From contig NZ_JALXVH010000002.1 of NCBI RefSeq assembly GCF_025149945.1, positions 46,051 to 110,050 on the forward strand: a stretch of DNA of 64,000 nucleotides, written 5' to 3'. This document shows, one piece after another, positions 52,420 to 64,000 of the stretch. The number at the start of each line of letters is the position of its first letter. Positions within the stretch are counted from its first letter, which is position 1. Origin of the DNA: Kocuria sp. p3-SID1428. Its GTDB lineage: Bacteria; Actinomycetota; Actinomycetes; Actinomycetales; Micrococcaceae. The notes below the pieces were generated by a model. It was not told the origin of the DNA and searched no databases. It saw only the letters and a program-made list of their open reading frames with translations. A program made the position numbers and the translations under genes.

Positions 52420-53544
52420 GTGAAGTTCTCCGTCGAACGCGACGTTCTGGCCGAGGCCGTGACCTGGACCGCCCGGTCGCTGTCTCCTCGTCCGCCCGTC
52501 CCGGTGCTCTCCGGCCTGCTGCTCAAGGCGGAGAATGGACAGGTCTCCCTGGCCGGATTCGACTACGAGATATCTTCGAGGGTCTCCATCGACGCCCAGA
52601 TCGAGGAAGAGGGCACGGCCCTGGTCTCCGGCCGCCTGCTGGCCGACATCTGCCGCTCGCTGCCCTCGGCTCCGGTGGATGTCATCACCGATGACGGGAA
52701 GCTGACGCTGATCTGCCGCTCCTCGCGCTTCAACCTGGCCGCCATGCCCGTGCAGGACTACCCGGAGCTGCCCGGGCTGCCCGAGGTCTCCGGAGTCATC
52801 GACGGCGCGGAGTTCGCCCAGGCCGTCGCCCAGGTGAACATCGCCGCCTCCAAGGACGACACCCTCCCGATCCTCACCGGCGTGCGGATCGAGATCGACG
52901 GCGAGCGGATGACCCTGCTGGCCACCGACCGCTACCGCCTGGCCATGCGCGAACTCACCTGGCGGCCGAACAGCAGCTCGCTGCAGACCGCTGCACTGAT
53001 CAAGGCCAAGACGCTCAACGACGTCGCCAAGACCCTCGGTCCCGCAGGCGAGATCAATCTCGCCCTGTCGGACAGCACTGAGCTCGTGGGCTTCGAATCC
53101 GGCGGCCGTCGCACCACGTCGCTGCTGATCGACGGCGAGTACCCCAAGATCCGCTCGCTGTTCCCTGAATCCACGCCGATCACCGCCTCGGTGCGCACCT
53201 CCGAGCTGGTGGAGGCCGTCCGCCGCGTGTCCCTGGTGGCCGAGCGCAACACCCCGGTGCGGCTGGCCTTCAACGATGGCCAGGTGGCTCTGGATGCAGG
53301 CACCGGCGAGGACGCCCAGGCCTCCGAGGTCATCGAGGCGAACCTGCAGGGCGAGGACATCACTGTCGCCTTCAATCCCACGTACCTCTCGGAGGGCCTG
53401 CACGCCTTCCACTCCGAGTACGTGCGGTTCTCCTTCACCGCTCCGCCCAAGCCCGCGGTGCTCTCGGCGCAGAAGGAGCAGGACGGGGAGGACGACGTCA
53501 CCTACCGGTACCTGCTGATGCCGGTCCGTCTCCCGAGCTCCTGA
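52420..53544 (+). CDS. dnaN: DNA polymerase III beta sliding clamp
   Basis: The 374-residue protein starts at GTG 52420 (KFSVERDVLAEAVTWTARSLSPRPPVPVLSG, given here in part). It has three clamp domains, with LLATDRYRLAMRELTW in domain 2 and the C-terminal YRYLLMPVRL that ends all DnaN proteins. The longer in-frame extension to 52111 lies in oriC and is not coding. It is followed by recF. Confidence 0.97.
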   Translation: MKFSVERDVLAEAVTWTARSLSPRPPVPVLSGLLLKAENGQVSLAGFDYEISSRVSIDAQIEEEGTALVSGRLLADICRSLPSAPVDVITDDGKLTLICRSSRFNLAAMPVQDYPELPGLPEVSGVIDGAEFAQAVAQVNIAASKDDTLPILTGVRIEIDGERMTLLATDRYRLAMRELTWRPNSSSLQTAALIKAKTLNDVAKTLGPAGEINLALSDSTELVGFESGGRRTTSLLIDGEYPKIRSLFPESTPITASVRTSELVEAVRRVSLVAERNTPVRLAFNDGQVALDAGTGEDAQASEVIEANLQGEDITVAFNPTYLSEGLHAFHSEYVRFSFTAPPKPAVLSAQKEQDGEDDVTYRYLLMPVRLPSS

Positions 53545-53557
53545 GTCCCGAGCCTGC

Positions 53558-54799
53558 GTGCACGTCGACTCGCTGTCTCTGGCGGACTTCCGCAGCTATG
53601 AGCAGCTCCAGCTCGAGCTGATCCCCGGGATCACCGTCCTGCTGGGGCCCAACGGAGTGGGCAAGACCAACGTGGTGGAGGCGATCGACTACGCCGCCAC
53701 CCTGACGTCGCACCGCGTCAGCGGCAATGCCCCGCTGCACAGGGCCGGCACCGAACGCGCCATGATCCGCACCGGGATCCGCCGGGCAGGGCACCGCACG
53801 AACCTCGAGTTCACCCTGGCCGAGGGCCGAGCCCCTACGGTGCGCATCAACCGCGGAGGCTCGGTGCGCGCACGGGAGGCCCTGGGCATTCTGCGCACCG
53901 TGCTGTTCTCGCCGGAGGACCTTGCTCTGATCAAGGGCGAGCCCTCCGGGCGGCGGACGTTCCTGGATGTGCTGGGCTCCTCCATGCGACCGGCCCTGGC
54001 AGGAGTGATCTCGGACTACGAGAAGACCGTCCGACAGCGCAACGCCCTGCTGAGGTCGGCGCGGAAGGCTGGTCGCTTCACCCAGGCCCACGAGGCCACT
54101 CTCAGTGCCTGGAACGACCAGCTGGCGACCTACGGCGCAGCCGTCCTGCAGGCGCGGCTGCAGCTCGTCCTGGCGCTGGAGCCCGAAGTCCGCCGGGCCT
54201 ATGGCCGTCTGTCGGATGGCCCTCGGATGCCGCAGCTGCGCTATCGCTCCTCGATCCTCCCGGAGGCCGCCGAGGGCAGGGCCGATCAGCTGGCGCATTT
54301 CAGCACCGCCGATCTGCGCGAGCTGATGCTCGAGGCCTGCGCCGAGACCCAGGACCAGGAGATCGAGCGCGCAGTGTCCCTGGTGGGACCGCACCGCGAC
54401 GAGCTCGAGATCCAGCTCGGCGACCTGCCCGCCCGCGGCTACGCCTCGCACGGGGAGATGTGGTCCTGCGCCCTGTCCCTGCGGCTGGGCTCCTGGTACG
54501 TGCACCTGGACGACGACCGCTCCGAGGGCTCATCCCCCGTGCTGATCCTCGATGACGTCTTTGCCGAGCTGGATGCCCAGCGCCGCAGTCGCCTGGCCGA
54601 GATGGTCTCGGATGCTGAGCAGGTCCTTGTGACCGCCGCTGTGGAGGAGGATGTCCCGCAGGAGCTGCTCGAGGCCGCCTCGGGACTCACGCTCGTGCGG
54701 GTCTCACCCGGCAGGGCCGTCGTCGAGCCGGGGGCGCAGGGCTCTGCCTCCGGACTCGGCGACGATGCCGAGGGCCCCAGGCAGATCGAGCGTCCATGA
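53558..54799 (+). CDS. recF: DNA replication/repair protein RecF
   Basis: The 413-residue SMC-like ATPase starts at GTG 53558. HVDSLSLADFRSYEQLQLEL begins the family, Walker A is GPNGVGKTNVVEAI, and the Walker B/D-loop is LILDDVFAELDAQRRSRL. It loads RecA at gaps. Its stop overlaps the ATG of the next gene. Confidence 0.95.
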   Translation: MHVDSLSLADFRSYEQLQLELIPGITVLLGPNGVGKTNVVEAIDYAATLTSHRVSGNAPLHRAGTERAMIRTGIRRAGHRTNLEFTLAEGRAPTVRINRGGSVRAREALGILRTVLFSPEDLALIKGEPSGRRTFLDVLGSSMRPALAGVISDYEKTVRQRNALLRSARKAGRFTQAHEATLSAWNDQLATYGAAVLQARLQLVLALEPEVRRAYGRLSDGPRMPQLRYRSSILPEAAEGRADQLAHFSTADLRELMLEACAETQDQEIERAVSLVGPHRDELEIQLGDLPARGYASHGEMWSCALSLRLGSWYVHLDDDRSEGSSPVLILDDVFAELDAQRRSRLAEMVSDAEQVLVTAAVEEDVPQELLEAASGLTLVRVSPGRAVVEPGAQGSASGLGDDAEGPRQIERP

Positions 54800-55401
54800 T
54801 CCCCGCTCAGCAGCCGCGCTCCGAGCGCGACCGTGACATCGTCGATCCGGCCGCCGCCGCTCTGATGCGCGTGCGCCGCGGCGCTGAGGCCCGTGGCGAG
54901 GGGCGCCTGCACGGTGCGGCTGCCAAGGCCAACCTGCGCAGCTTCGGCGCGGCCATGGAGGCCGTCACCGCCAGCCCGGTCCGTCGCCGCGATGCCGAGC
55001 GCGACCCCCGCCAGCTGGGCGGCTACTCGGGTGCGGGAGCCTCGCCGCGAGATCCGCAGGGCATCGGCGGCGTCATGGACCGGCTGGTCTCCGGGCGCGG
55101 CTGGCGCACCCCGGTGGCCGTCGGGTCGGTCATGACCCTGTGGCCGGAGCTCGTGGGGGCCTACGTGGCCGAGCACTGCGTCCCGGAGTCCTTCGAGGAC
55201 ACCGTGCTGCGCGTGCGCTGCTCCTCGACCGCGCAGGCGGCGAACATGCGGATGCTGCAGTCGCAGGTGCTGACGACCATCGAGAAGCGCCTGGGCCCCG
55301 GGATCGTCACGCGCCTGGACATCGTGGGCCCGGCGGCGCCCAGCTGGCGCAAGGGCCGGCGCTCGATCCGCGGACGAGGCCCCCGCGATACCTACGGCTG
55401 A
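54796..55401 (+). CDS. DciA-like (DUF721) replicative helicase-loading protein
   Basis: The 201-residue protein has a Arg-rich disordered N-terminal half and a C-terminal DUF721 domain (about residues 110-185; MTLWPELVGAYVAEHCVPESF, LRVRCSSTAQAANMRML). DUF721/DciA proteins replace DnaC/DnaI in loading DnaB in most bacteria. It overlaps recF (ATGA) in the conserved recF-DUF721-gyrB arrangement. No dnaC or dnaI homologue is in the window, so this is the expected loader for the intein-bearing DnaB. Confidence 0.88.
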   Translation: MIPAQQPRSERDRDIVDPAAAALMRVRRGAEARGEGRLHGAAAKANLRSFGAAMEAVTASPVRRRDAERDPRQLGGYSGAGASPRDPQGIGGVMDRLVSGRGWRTPVAVGSVMTLWPELVGAYVAEHCVPESFEDTVLRVRCSSTAQAANMRMLQSQVLTTIEKRLGPGIVTRLDIVGPAAPSWRKGRRSIRGRGPRDTYG

Positions 55402-57886
<2,485 letters not shown>

Positions 57887-58034
57887 TCGGAGAGGGGCAT
57901 ATGCCGGATAAGGCATGTGCTGTCGTCGTCGCCGCGGGCGATGAGCGGCGGATCAGGCTCGAGCACCAAGGCCCAGCAGCCGAGCAGACGCACAGACGCC
58001 CTCGGGCGTCAGGAGAAGGACGGAAAGCGCACGC

Positions 58035-60670
<2,636 letters not shown>

Positions 60671-60674
<4 letters not shown>

Positions 60675-61210
60675 GCCCCGAGGCACGCTCTGGCCCGGCC
60701 GGACGCTCGAAGTCCGGTGGTGCTGGTCGGGGATCCTCTCCCAGCCAGGCCAAGAAGGCGGGCGGCGCCAAGAAGACGGCGTCATCCAGCAGCCGCACCC
60801 CCCAGCGGTCCTCGACCAAGGGGCTGGTGCGTCCCGCACCGCGGGCCAAGGTGCGCCGCGCGCGCCTGGTCGTCTCGCGCGTGGACACCTGGTCGGTGCT
60901 CAAGCTCGCGTTCCTGCTCTCGGTTGCGCTGGGCATCGTGGTGGTCGTCGCGGCCGTGCTGATCTGGATCCTGATGGACATCACGGGTCTGTTCAACGGC
61001 ATCAACGAGCTCGCCGCCATGCTGGCGGGCCCGGGAGGCAGCACAGAGGTCCAGGAGATCGTCTCCCTGGGGCAGGTGGCGATCTTCGCGACCATCCTCT
61101 CGGTCATCAACGTCATCCTGCTGACGCTGCTGTCGGTCATCGCCGCCATGCTCTACAACCTGGCCGCCGGCCTGATCGGCGGCATCGGAGTCACGCTGAC
61201 CGACGACTGA
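60671..61210 (+). CDS. DUF3566 transmembrane protein
   Basis: The 179-residue protein has a basic Ser/Lys/Arg-rich N-terminal 65 residues. The DUF3566 domain follows with [29 protein letters not shown] and a second helix near [22 protein letters not shown] (quoted here in part). DUF3566 proteins are found next to gyrA across actinobacteria and have no proven function. Its ATG overlaps the gyrA stop. Confidence 0.9.
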
Positions 61211-61241
61211 CCTGCGCGGCGCCGCTGACGGGGATCCTCGA

Positions 61242-61271
61242 TTGGTCCCGGTCGCGGCGATCGTGTAGAGT
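61242..61271 (+). promoter_or_regulatory. tRNA-Ile promoter
   Basis: TTGGTC (61242-61247) and TAGAGT (61266-61271) with an 18-bp spacer precede the tRNA-Ile gene by about 70 bp. Confidence 0.5.
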
Positions 61272-61338
61272 CCCTATTCGTTCCGCGACGGACAGACCCT
61301 GTGGTCTCCCGAGCGGACGTGATCGGTCCGCCGGTCAC

Positions 61339-61412
61339 GGGCGTATAGCTCAGACGGTTAGAGCGCTTCGCTGATAACGAAGAGGTCCCAGGTTCAATTC
61401 CTGGTACGCCCA
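61339..61412 (+). tRNA. tRNA-Ile (GAT anticodon)
   Basis: The 74-base cloverleaf has acceptor stem GGGCGTA / TACGCCC, anticodon arm CTTCG-CTGATAA-CGAAG with GAT, and T-loop GGTTCAATTCC. The CCA end is not encoded. Confidence 0.97.
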
Positions 61413-61447
61413 CGGTTCAACGGCATCCCAGTGCATCGGAGACCGGC

Positions 61448-61576
61448 ATGAAGAACGCTCTCACGGCGATCGTGCTGGTGGCCGGTGCCGCCGGAGCAGG
61501 AGTCGCCGCCTGGCGGCTGCGCTCCGCAGATGCCGATCGCGCCGCTTGGCGCGAAGCCGCAGATCCCGTCGACTGA
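61448..61576 (+). CDS. DLW-39 family small protein
   Basis: The 42-residue protein starts KNALTAIVLVAGAAGAGVAAW, a single N-terminal helix, and ends REAADPVD, matching the LWTEATD-type tail of the actinobacterial DLW-39 family. In this family the gene sits between gyrA and the Ile/Ala tRNAs. The tail here has AWREAADPV in place of the DLW motif. Its function is unknown. Confidence 0.8.
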   Translation: MKNALTAIVLVAGAAGAGVAAWRLRSADADRAAWREAADPVD

Positions 61577-61598
61577 GTTCAGCTCGACAGGATGCTCC

Positions 61599-61671
61599 GG
61601 GGGCATGGCGCAATTGGTAGCGCATCTGCTTTGCAAGCAGAGGGTTAGGGGTTCGAGTCCCCTTGCCTCCA
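61599..61671 (+). tRNA. tRNA-Ala (TGC anticodon)
   Basis: The 73-base cloverleaf has acceptor stem GGGGGCA / TGCCTCC, D-arm with GCGCAATTGGTAGCGC, anticodon loop CTTTGCAAG with TGC, and T-loop GGTTCGAGTCC. CCA is not encoded. Confidence 0.97.
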
Positions 61672-61684
61672 CCGGATTCCATAT

Positions 61685-61720
61685 CGACGACGGCCCCGCC
61701 TGATGGCGGGGCCGTCGTCG
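61685..61720 (+). terminator. terminator after tRNA-Ala
   Basis: CGACGACGGCCCCGCC (61685-61700) and its exact inverse (61705-61720) form a 16-bp stem with loop TGAT, 13 bases after the tRNA. Confidence 0.9.
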
Positions 61721-61755
61721 TGCGTCGACCTCAGATCTCCAGGAGCTGCCCCGTC

Positions 61756-62562
61756 ATGGCCGTGATCGTCTTCCTCCACGCCCACCCGGACGACGAGTCC
61801 TCGCAGACCGCCGGCACGATGGCCCGCGCGGCGGCGGAGGGTCACCGCGTGGTCGAGGTCTTCGCGACCAACGGGGACTTCGGGACGCCGCTGGAGGCCG
61901 CCGACGACGCCCAGGAGGTGCTCTCGGTGGCCGATCACCGCCGCACTGAGGCTGCCGCGGCCGCGCGGGTGCTCGGCATCTCGCGCGTGGAGTGGCTCGG
62001 CTTCCACGACTCCGGGATGACCGGCTGGGCGCAGAACGACGGCGAGGCCTGCTTCCACCGCGCAGACGTCGATGAGGCCGCCCAGGCCGTCGCCGCGATC
62101 CTGGACGAGGAGGGCGCTGACGTGCTGGTGGGCTACGACTGGCACGGCGGCTACGGGCACCCCGATCACGTGAAGGTCCATCAGGTCGCCCACCGCGCGG
62201 CCGAGCTGGCGGCCGAGCGGCCGCGGCTGCTCGAGCAGTCCATGAACCGGGACCGGCTCCGACAGCTGCGCGATCAGGCTCTGGCGGCTGGGGCCTCCCC
62301 GGACGAGGTCATGGACCCGGACGGCCCTGCCGATGACGGCAACGGCTTCGGGATCCCGGCCTCCGAGCTGCACTGGCAGCTGGAGCTGGATGACGAGCTG
62401 CTGGAGCTGAAGCGGCGCACCATGCAGTGCCACTCGTCCCAGGCGGATGTGCAGGGGATGCTGGCCATGCCGGCCGAGCACTTCCGGGCGTTCTTCGGGG
62501 TCGAGTCCTACCGGGAGCCGGGCCTGGAGCAGGAGCTGTCCTCGCAGTGGCCGTTCGCCTGA
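61756..62562 (+). CDS. PIG-L family deacetylase
   Basis: The 268-residue enzyme has the zinc motif HAHPDDES at residues 8-15 and the second His cluster in GHPDHVKVHQ. PIG-L/LmbE enzymes remove acetyl groups from GlcNAc-type sugars; actinobacterial members include MshB and Mca of mycothiol metabolism. The generic N-terminus (VIVFLHAHPDDESSQTAGTMARAA, in part) does not decide between these. ATG 61756 follows AGGAG. Confidence 0.85.
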   Translation: MAVIVFLHAHPDDESSQTAGTMARAAAEGHRVVEVFATNGDFGTPLEAADDAQEVLSVADHRRTEAAAAARVLGISRVEWLGFHDSGMTGWAQNDGEACFHRADVDEAAQAVAAILDEEGADVLVGYDWHGGYGHPDHVKVHQVAHRAAELAAERPRLLEQSMNRDRLRQLRDQALAAGASPDEVMDPDGPADDGNGFGIPASELHWQLELDDELLELKRRTMQCHSSQADVQGMLAMPAEHFRAFFGVESYREPGLEQELSSQWPFA

Positions 62563-62670
62563 GGAGGGCGTCGCTGAGACCTGCATGAGCTGCGGTGCCA
62601 GCTGATGTTCAGGATCTGGGCATCACCTGAGATACTCATGGCGCAGATCACGTCATCAGAAGGGTGAGTC

Positions 62671-63981
62671 ATGTCCGCACCGAAGGAGTACCTGGGGCCC
62701 ATGCCCCACATCGATCCGGATGAGCAGCTCACCGCGATCCGTCGCTGGAAGATCATCGGCCCGGGCCTGGTCGTGGCCGGAACGGGCGTGGGCGCAGCCG
62801 ACCTGGTCGCAACCCTGACGGCGGGCTCGCGCTACGGCTACGCCCTGCTGTGGGCGGTCATCGTGGGCACCATCGTGAAGATCGCGCTGGTCGAGGGTGC
62901 GGGGCGATACTCGCTGGCCACCGGCCGCACGATCTTCGAGGGGTGGCGCTCGCTGGGGAAGTGGACCGCCGTCTACTTCGCGCCCTACATCATGATCTGG
63001 GGCTTCGTGTACGGGGCCACGGCGATGTCCTCGGCAGCTCTGCCGATCGTGGCGCTGTTCCCCAACAGCATGCCTCTGCCGGCCTGGGCCGTGCTGATGG
63101 GCCTGGCCGGCTTCCTCATGGTCTGGTTCGGCAAGTACGCGCTGGTCGAGAAGCTGACCGCGGTGATGGTGGGCATCATGTTCGTGGTGGTCGTGGGCCT
63201 GGCGGCGATCGCCGCTCCGAACATCCCGGACATGATCCGCGGCCTGGTGCCCATGATCCCCGAGGGCGGGCTGGTCTACACGCTGGCGCTCTCCGGCGGC
63301 ATCGGCGGCACGATCACCCTGGCGGCCTACGGATACTGGCTACGCGAGAAGGGATGGGCCAGCCCCAAGTGGATGCGCGTCATGCAGCTCGACAACACGG
63401 TGGCCTACGTGGTCACCGGCATCTTCGTGCTCTCCATGCTGATCGTGGGCGCCGAGGTGCTCTATGCGGCGGGCATGTCCATCTCCGCCAGCGACGCCGG
63501 GCTTCTGGATCTGGCCGAGGTCCTCGACGACCGCTACGGGGACGTCATCGGCACGGCGTTCCTGGTGGGCTTCTTCGCGGCCTCGTTCTCCTCGGTGGTG
63601 GGTGTGTGGTCCGGCGTCTCGCTGATGTTCGCGGACTTCTGGGGCCACCACCGCGGCCTGCCGTCGGGTGATCCGGCGACTCGCCCGGGCGGCAGGTACG
63701 TGAAGTTCTACCTGCTGTGGATCACCTTCCCGCCCATGCTCCTGCTGCTGATGGGACGCCCGATCTTCCTGATCCTGCTCTATGGCGTGCTGGGAGCGCT
63801 GTTCATGCCCTTCCTGGCGATCACGCTGCTGGGGCTGCTCAACACCGCGCGCACTCCGAAGCGCTGGCGCAACGGCTGGATGGCCAACGGCGTGCTGATC
63901 GTGTGCGCCGTGCTGTTCACGGTCCTGGGCATCTACCAGGTCTGGGACACGATCCTGGACGTGGTCGGCTCCTTCGGCTGA
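62671..63981 (+). CDS. Nramp-related divalent metal transporter family protein
   Basis: The 436-residue protein has about 11 membrane helices. It starts AIRRWKIIGPGLVVAGTGVGAADLVATLTAG, equivalent to the first helix of Nramp. The metal-binding DPGN of that helix is replaced by GAAD, and the MPH motif of helix 6 by GTITLAAYGYW. It therefore belongs to a divergent Nramp branch whose substrate is not predictable; divergent members transport Mg, Al or other ions. The ATG has AGAAGGGTGAGTC upstream. Confidence 0.8.
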   Translation: MSAPKEYLGPMPHIDPDEQLTAIRRWKIIGPGLVVAGTGVGAADLVATLTAGSRYGYALLWAVIVGTIVKIALVEGAGRYSLATGRTIFEGWRSLGKWTAVYFAPYIMIWGFVYGATAMSSAALPIVALFPNSMPLPAWAVLMGLAGFLMVWFGKYALVEKLTAVMVGIMFVVVVGLAAIAAPNIPDMIRGLVPMIPEGGLVYTLALSGGIGGTITLAAYGYWLREKGWASPKWMRVMQLDNTVAYVVTGIFVLSMLIVGAEVLYAAGMSISASDAGLLDLAEVLDDRYGDVIGTAFLVGFFAASFSSVVGVWSGVSLMFADFWGHHRGLPSGDPATRPGGRYVKFYLLWITFPPMLLLLMGRPIFLILLYGVLGALFMPFLAITLLGLLNTARTPKRWRNGWMANGVLIVCAVLFTVLGIYQVWDTILDVVGSFG

Positions 63982-64000
63982 TACCTGTGTGCAGGCGACC

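Noticed and set aside
62563-62670. A riboswitch before the Nramp-like gene, suggested by CTGAGA and a possible GATCTG/CAGATC pairing
   Set aside because: The other THI or metal-riboswitch blocks are missing, and the pairing is short and imperfectly placed.

Overview
The window is a high-GC actinobacterial chromosome segment that contains the replication origin. The order rpmH-rnpA-yidD-yidC-jag-rsmG-parA-parB on one side and dnaA-dnaN-recF-dciA-gyrB-gyrA-tRNA-Ile-tRNA-Ala on the other is the conserved actinobacterial oriC arrangement. A C50-carotenoid operon (crtE-B-I-Ye-Yf-Eb), frequent GTG starts, ATGA/GTGA gene overlaps and the rpsF-ssb-rpsR-rplI...dnaB block near the origin fit Micrococcales, probably Micrococcaceae. 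Genus cannot be fixed from the sequence alone.

Layout. 1-7.1 kb: accessory metabolism (aldo/keto reductase fragment, thioesterase, BASS-type transporter, two decayed genes, an Lrp regulator divergent from a D-amino-acid dehydrogenase/dehydratase pair, and an Mrr-type restriction nuclease). 7.2-10.6 kb: a copper-efflux operon (copZ, small membrane protein, copA, csoR) with two CsoR-type operators. 10.6-19.2 kb: amidohydrolase, VOC protein, DUF2316 protein, then the carotenoid operon running leftward from a divergent MarR regulator with a palindromic operator between them. 19.3-21.1 kb: dnaB interrupted by a 162-residue mini-intein, preceded by a cluster of DnaA-box-like sites. 21.5-25.5 kb: a MarR regulator, a luciferase-like monooxygenase/FMN reductase pair sharing an operator motif with it, and a TPP-riboswitch-controlled tenA. 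25.5-26.8 kb: a wrecked MMPL transporter. 27-29 kb: rpsF-ssb-rpsR-rplI.

29-41 kb: a leftward operon of two polytopic glycosyltransferase-like proteins and a membrane-anchored protein behind a CCA-adding enzyme. Rightward follow a Nudix hydrolase, murJ, a separate degenerate-kinase/galactose-binding membrane protein, trxB, trxA and a CwlM-like pseudo-amidase. 41-49.5 kb: the leftward chromosome-segregation and membrane-insertion block. parB and parA are separated by about 1.5 kb without recognisable genes that is studded with parS sites, and ParB carries a very long low-complexity N-terminal extension. 49.5-64 kb: the origin, the replication/topoisomerase operon, two tRNAs and a DLW-39-type small protein, then a PIG-L deacetylase and an Nramp-related transporter.

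The most interesting features are the eight-site parS array with the enlarged ParB, the DnaB intein carrying the class 3 (WCT) signature, the DnaA-box cluster upstream of dnaB, the duplicated TGACNNGTCACCT operator, and the set of cell-wall regulators that have lost catalytic residues (CwlM-like protein, MurJ-partner pseudokinase). All statements come from reading the sequence. No database search was run.
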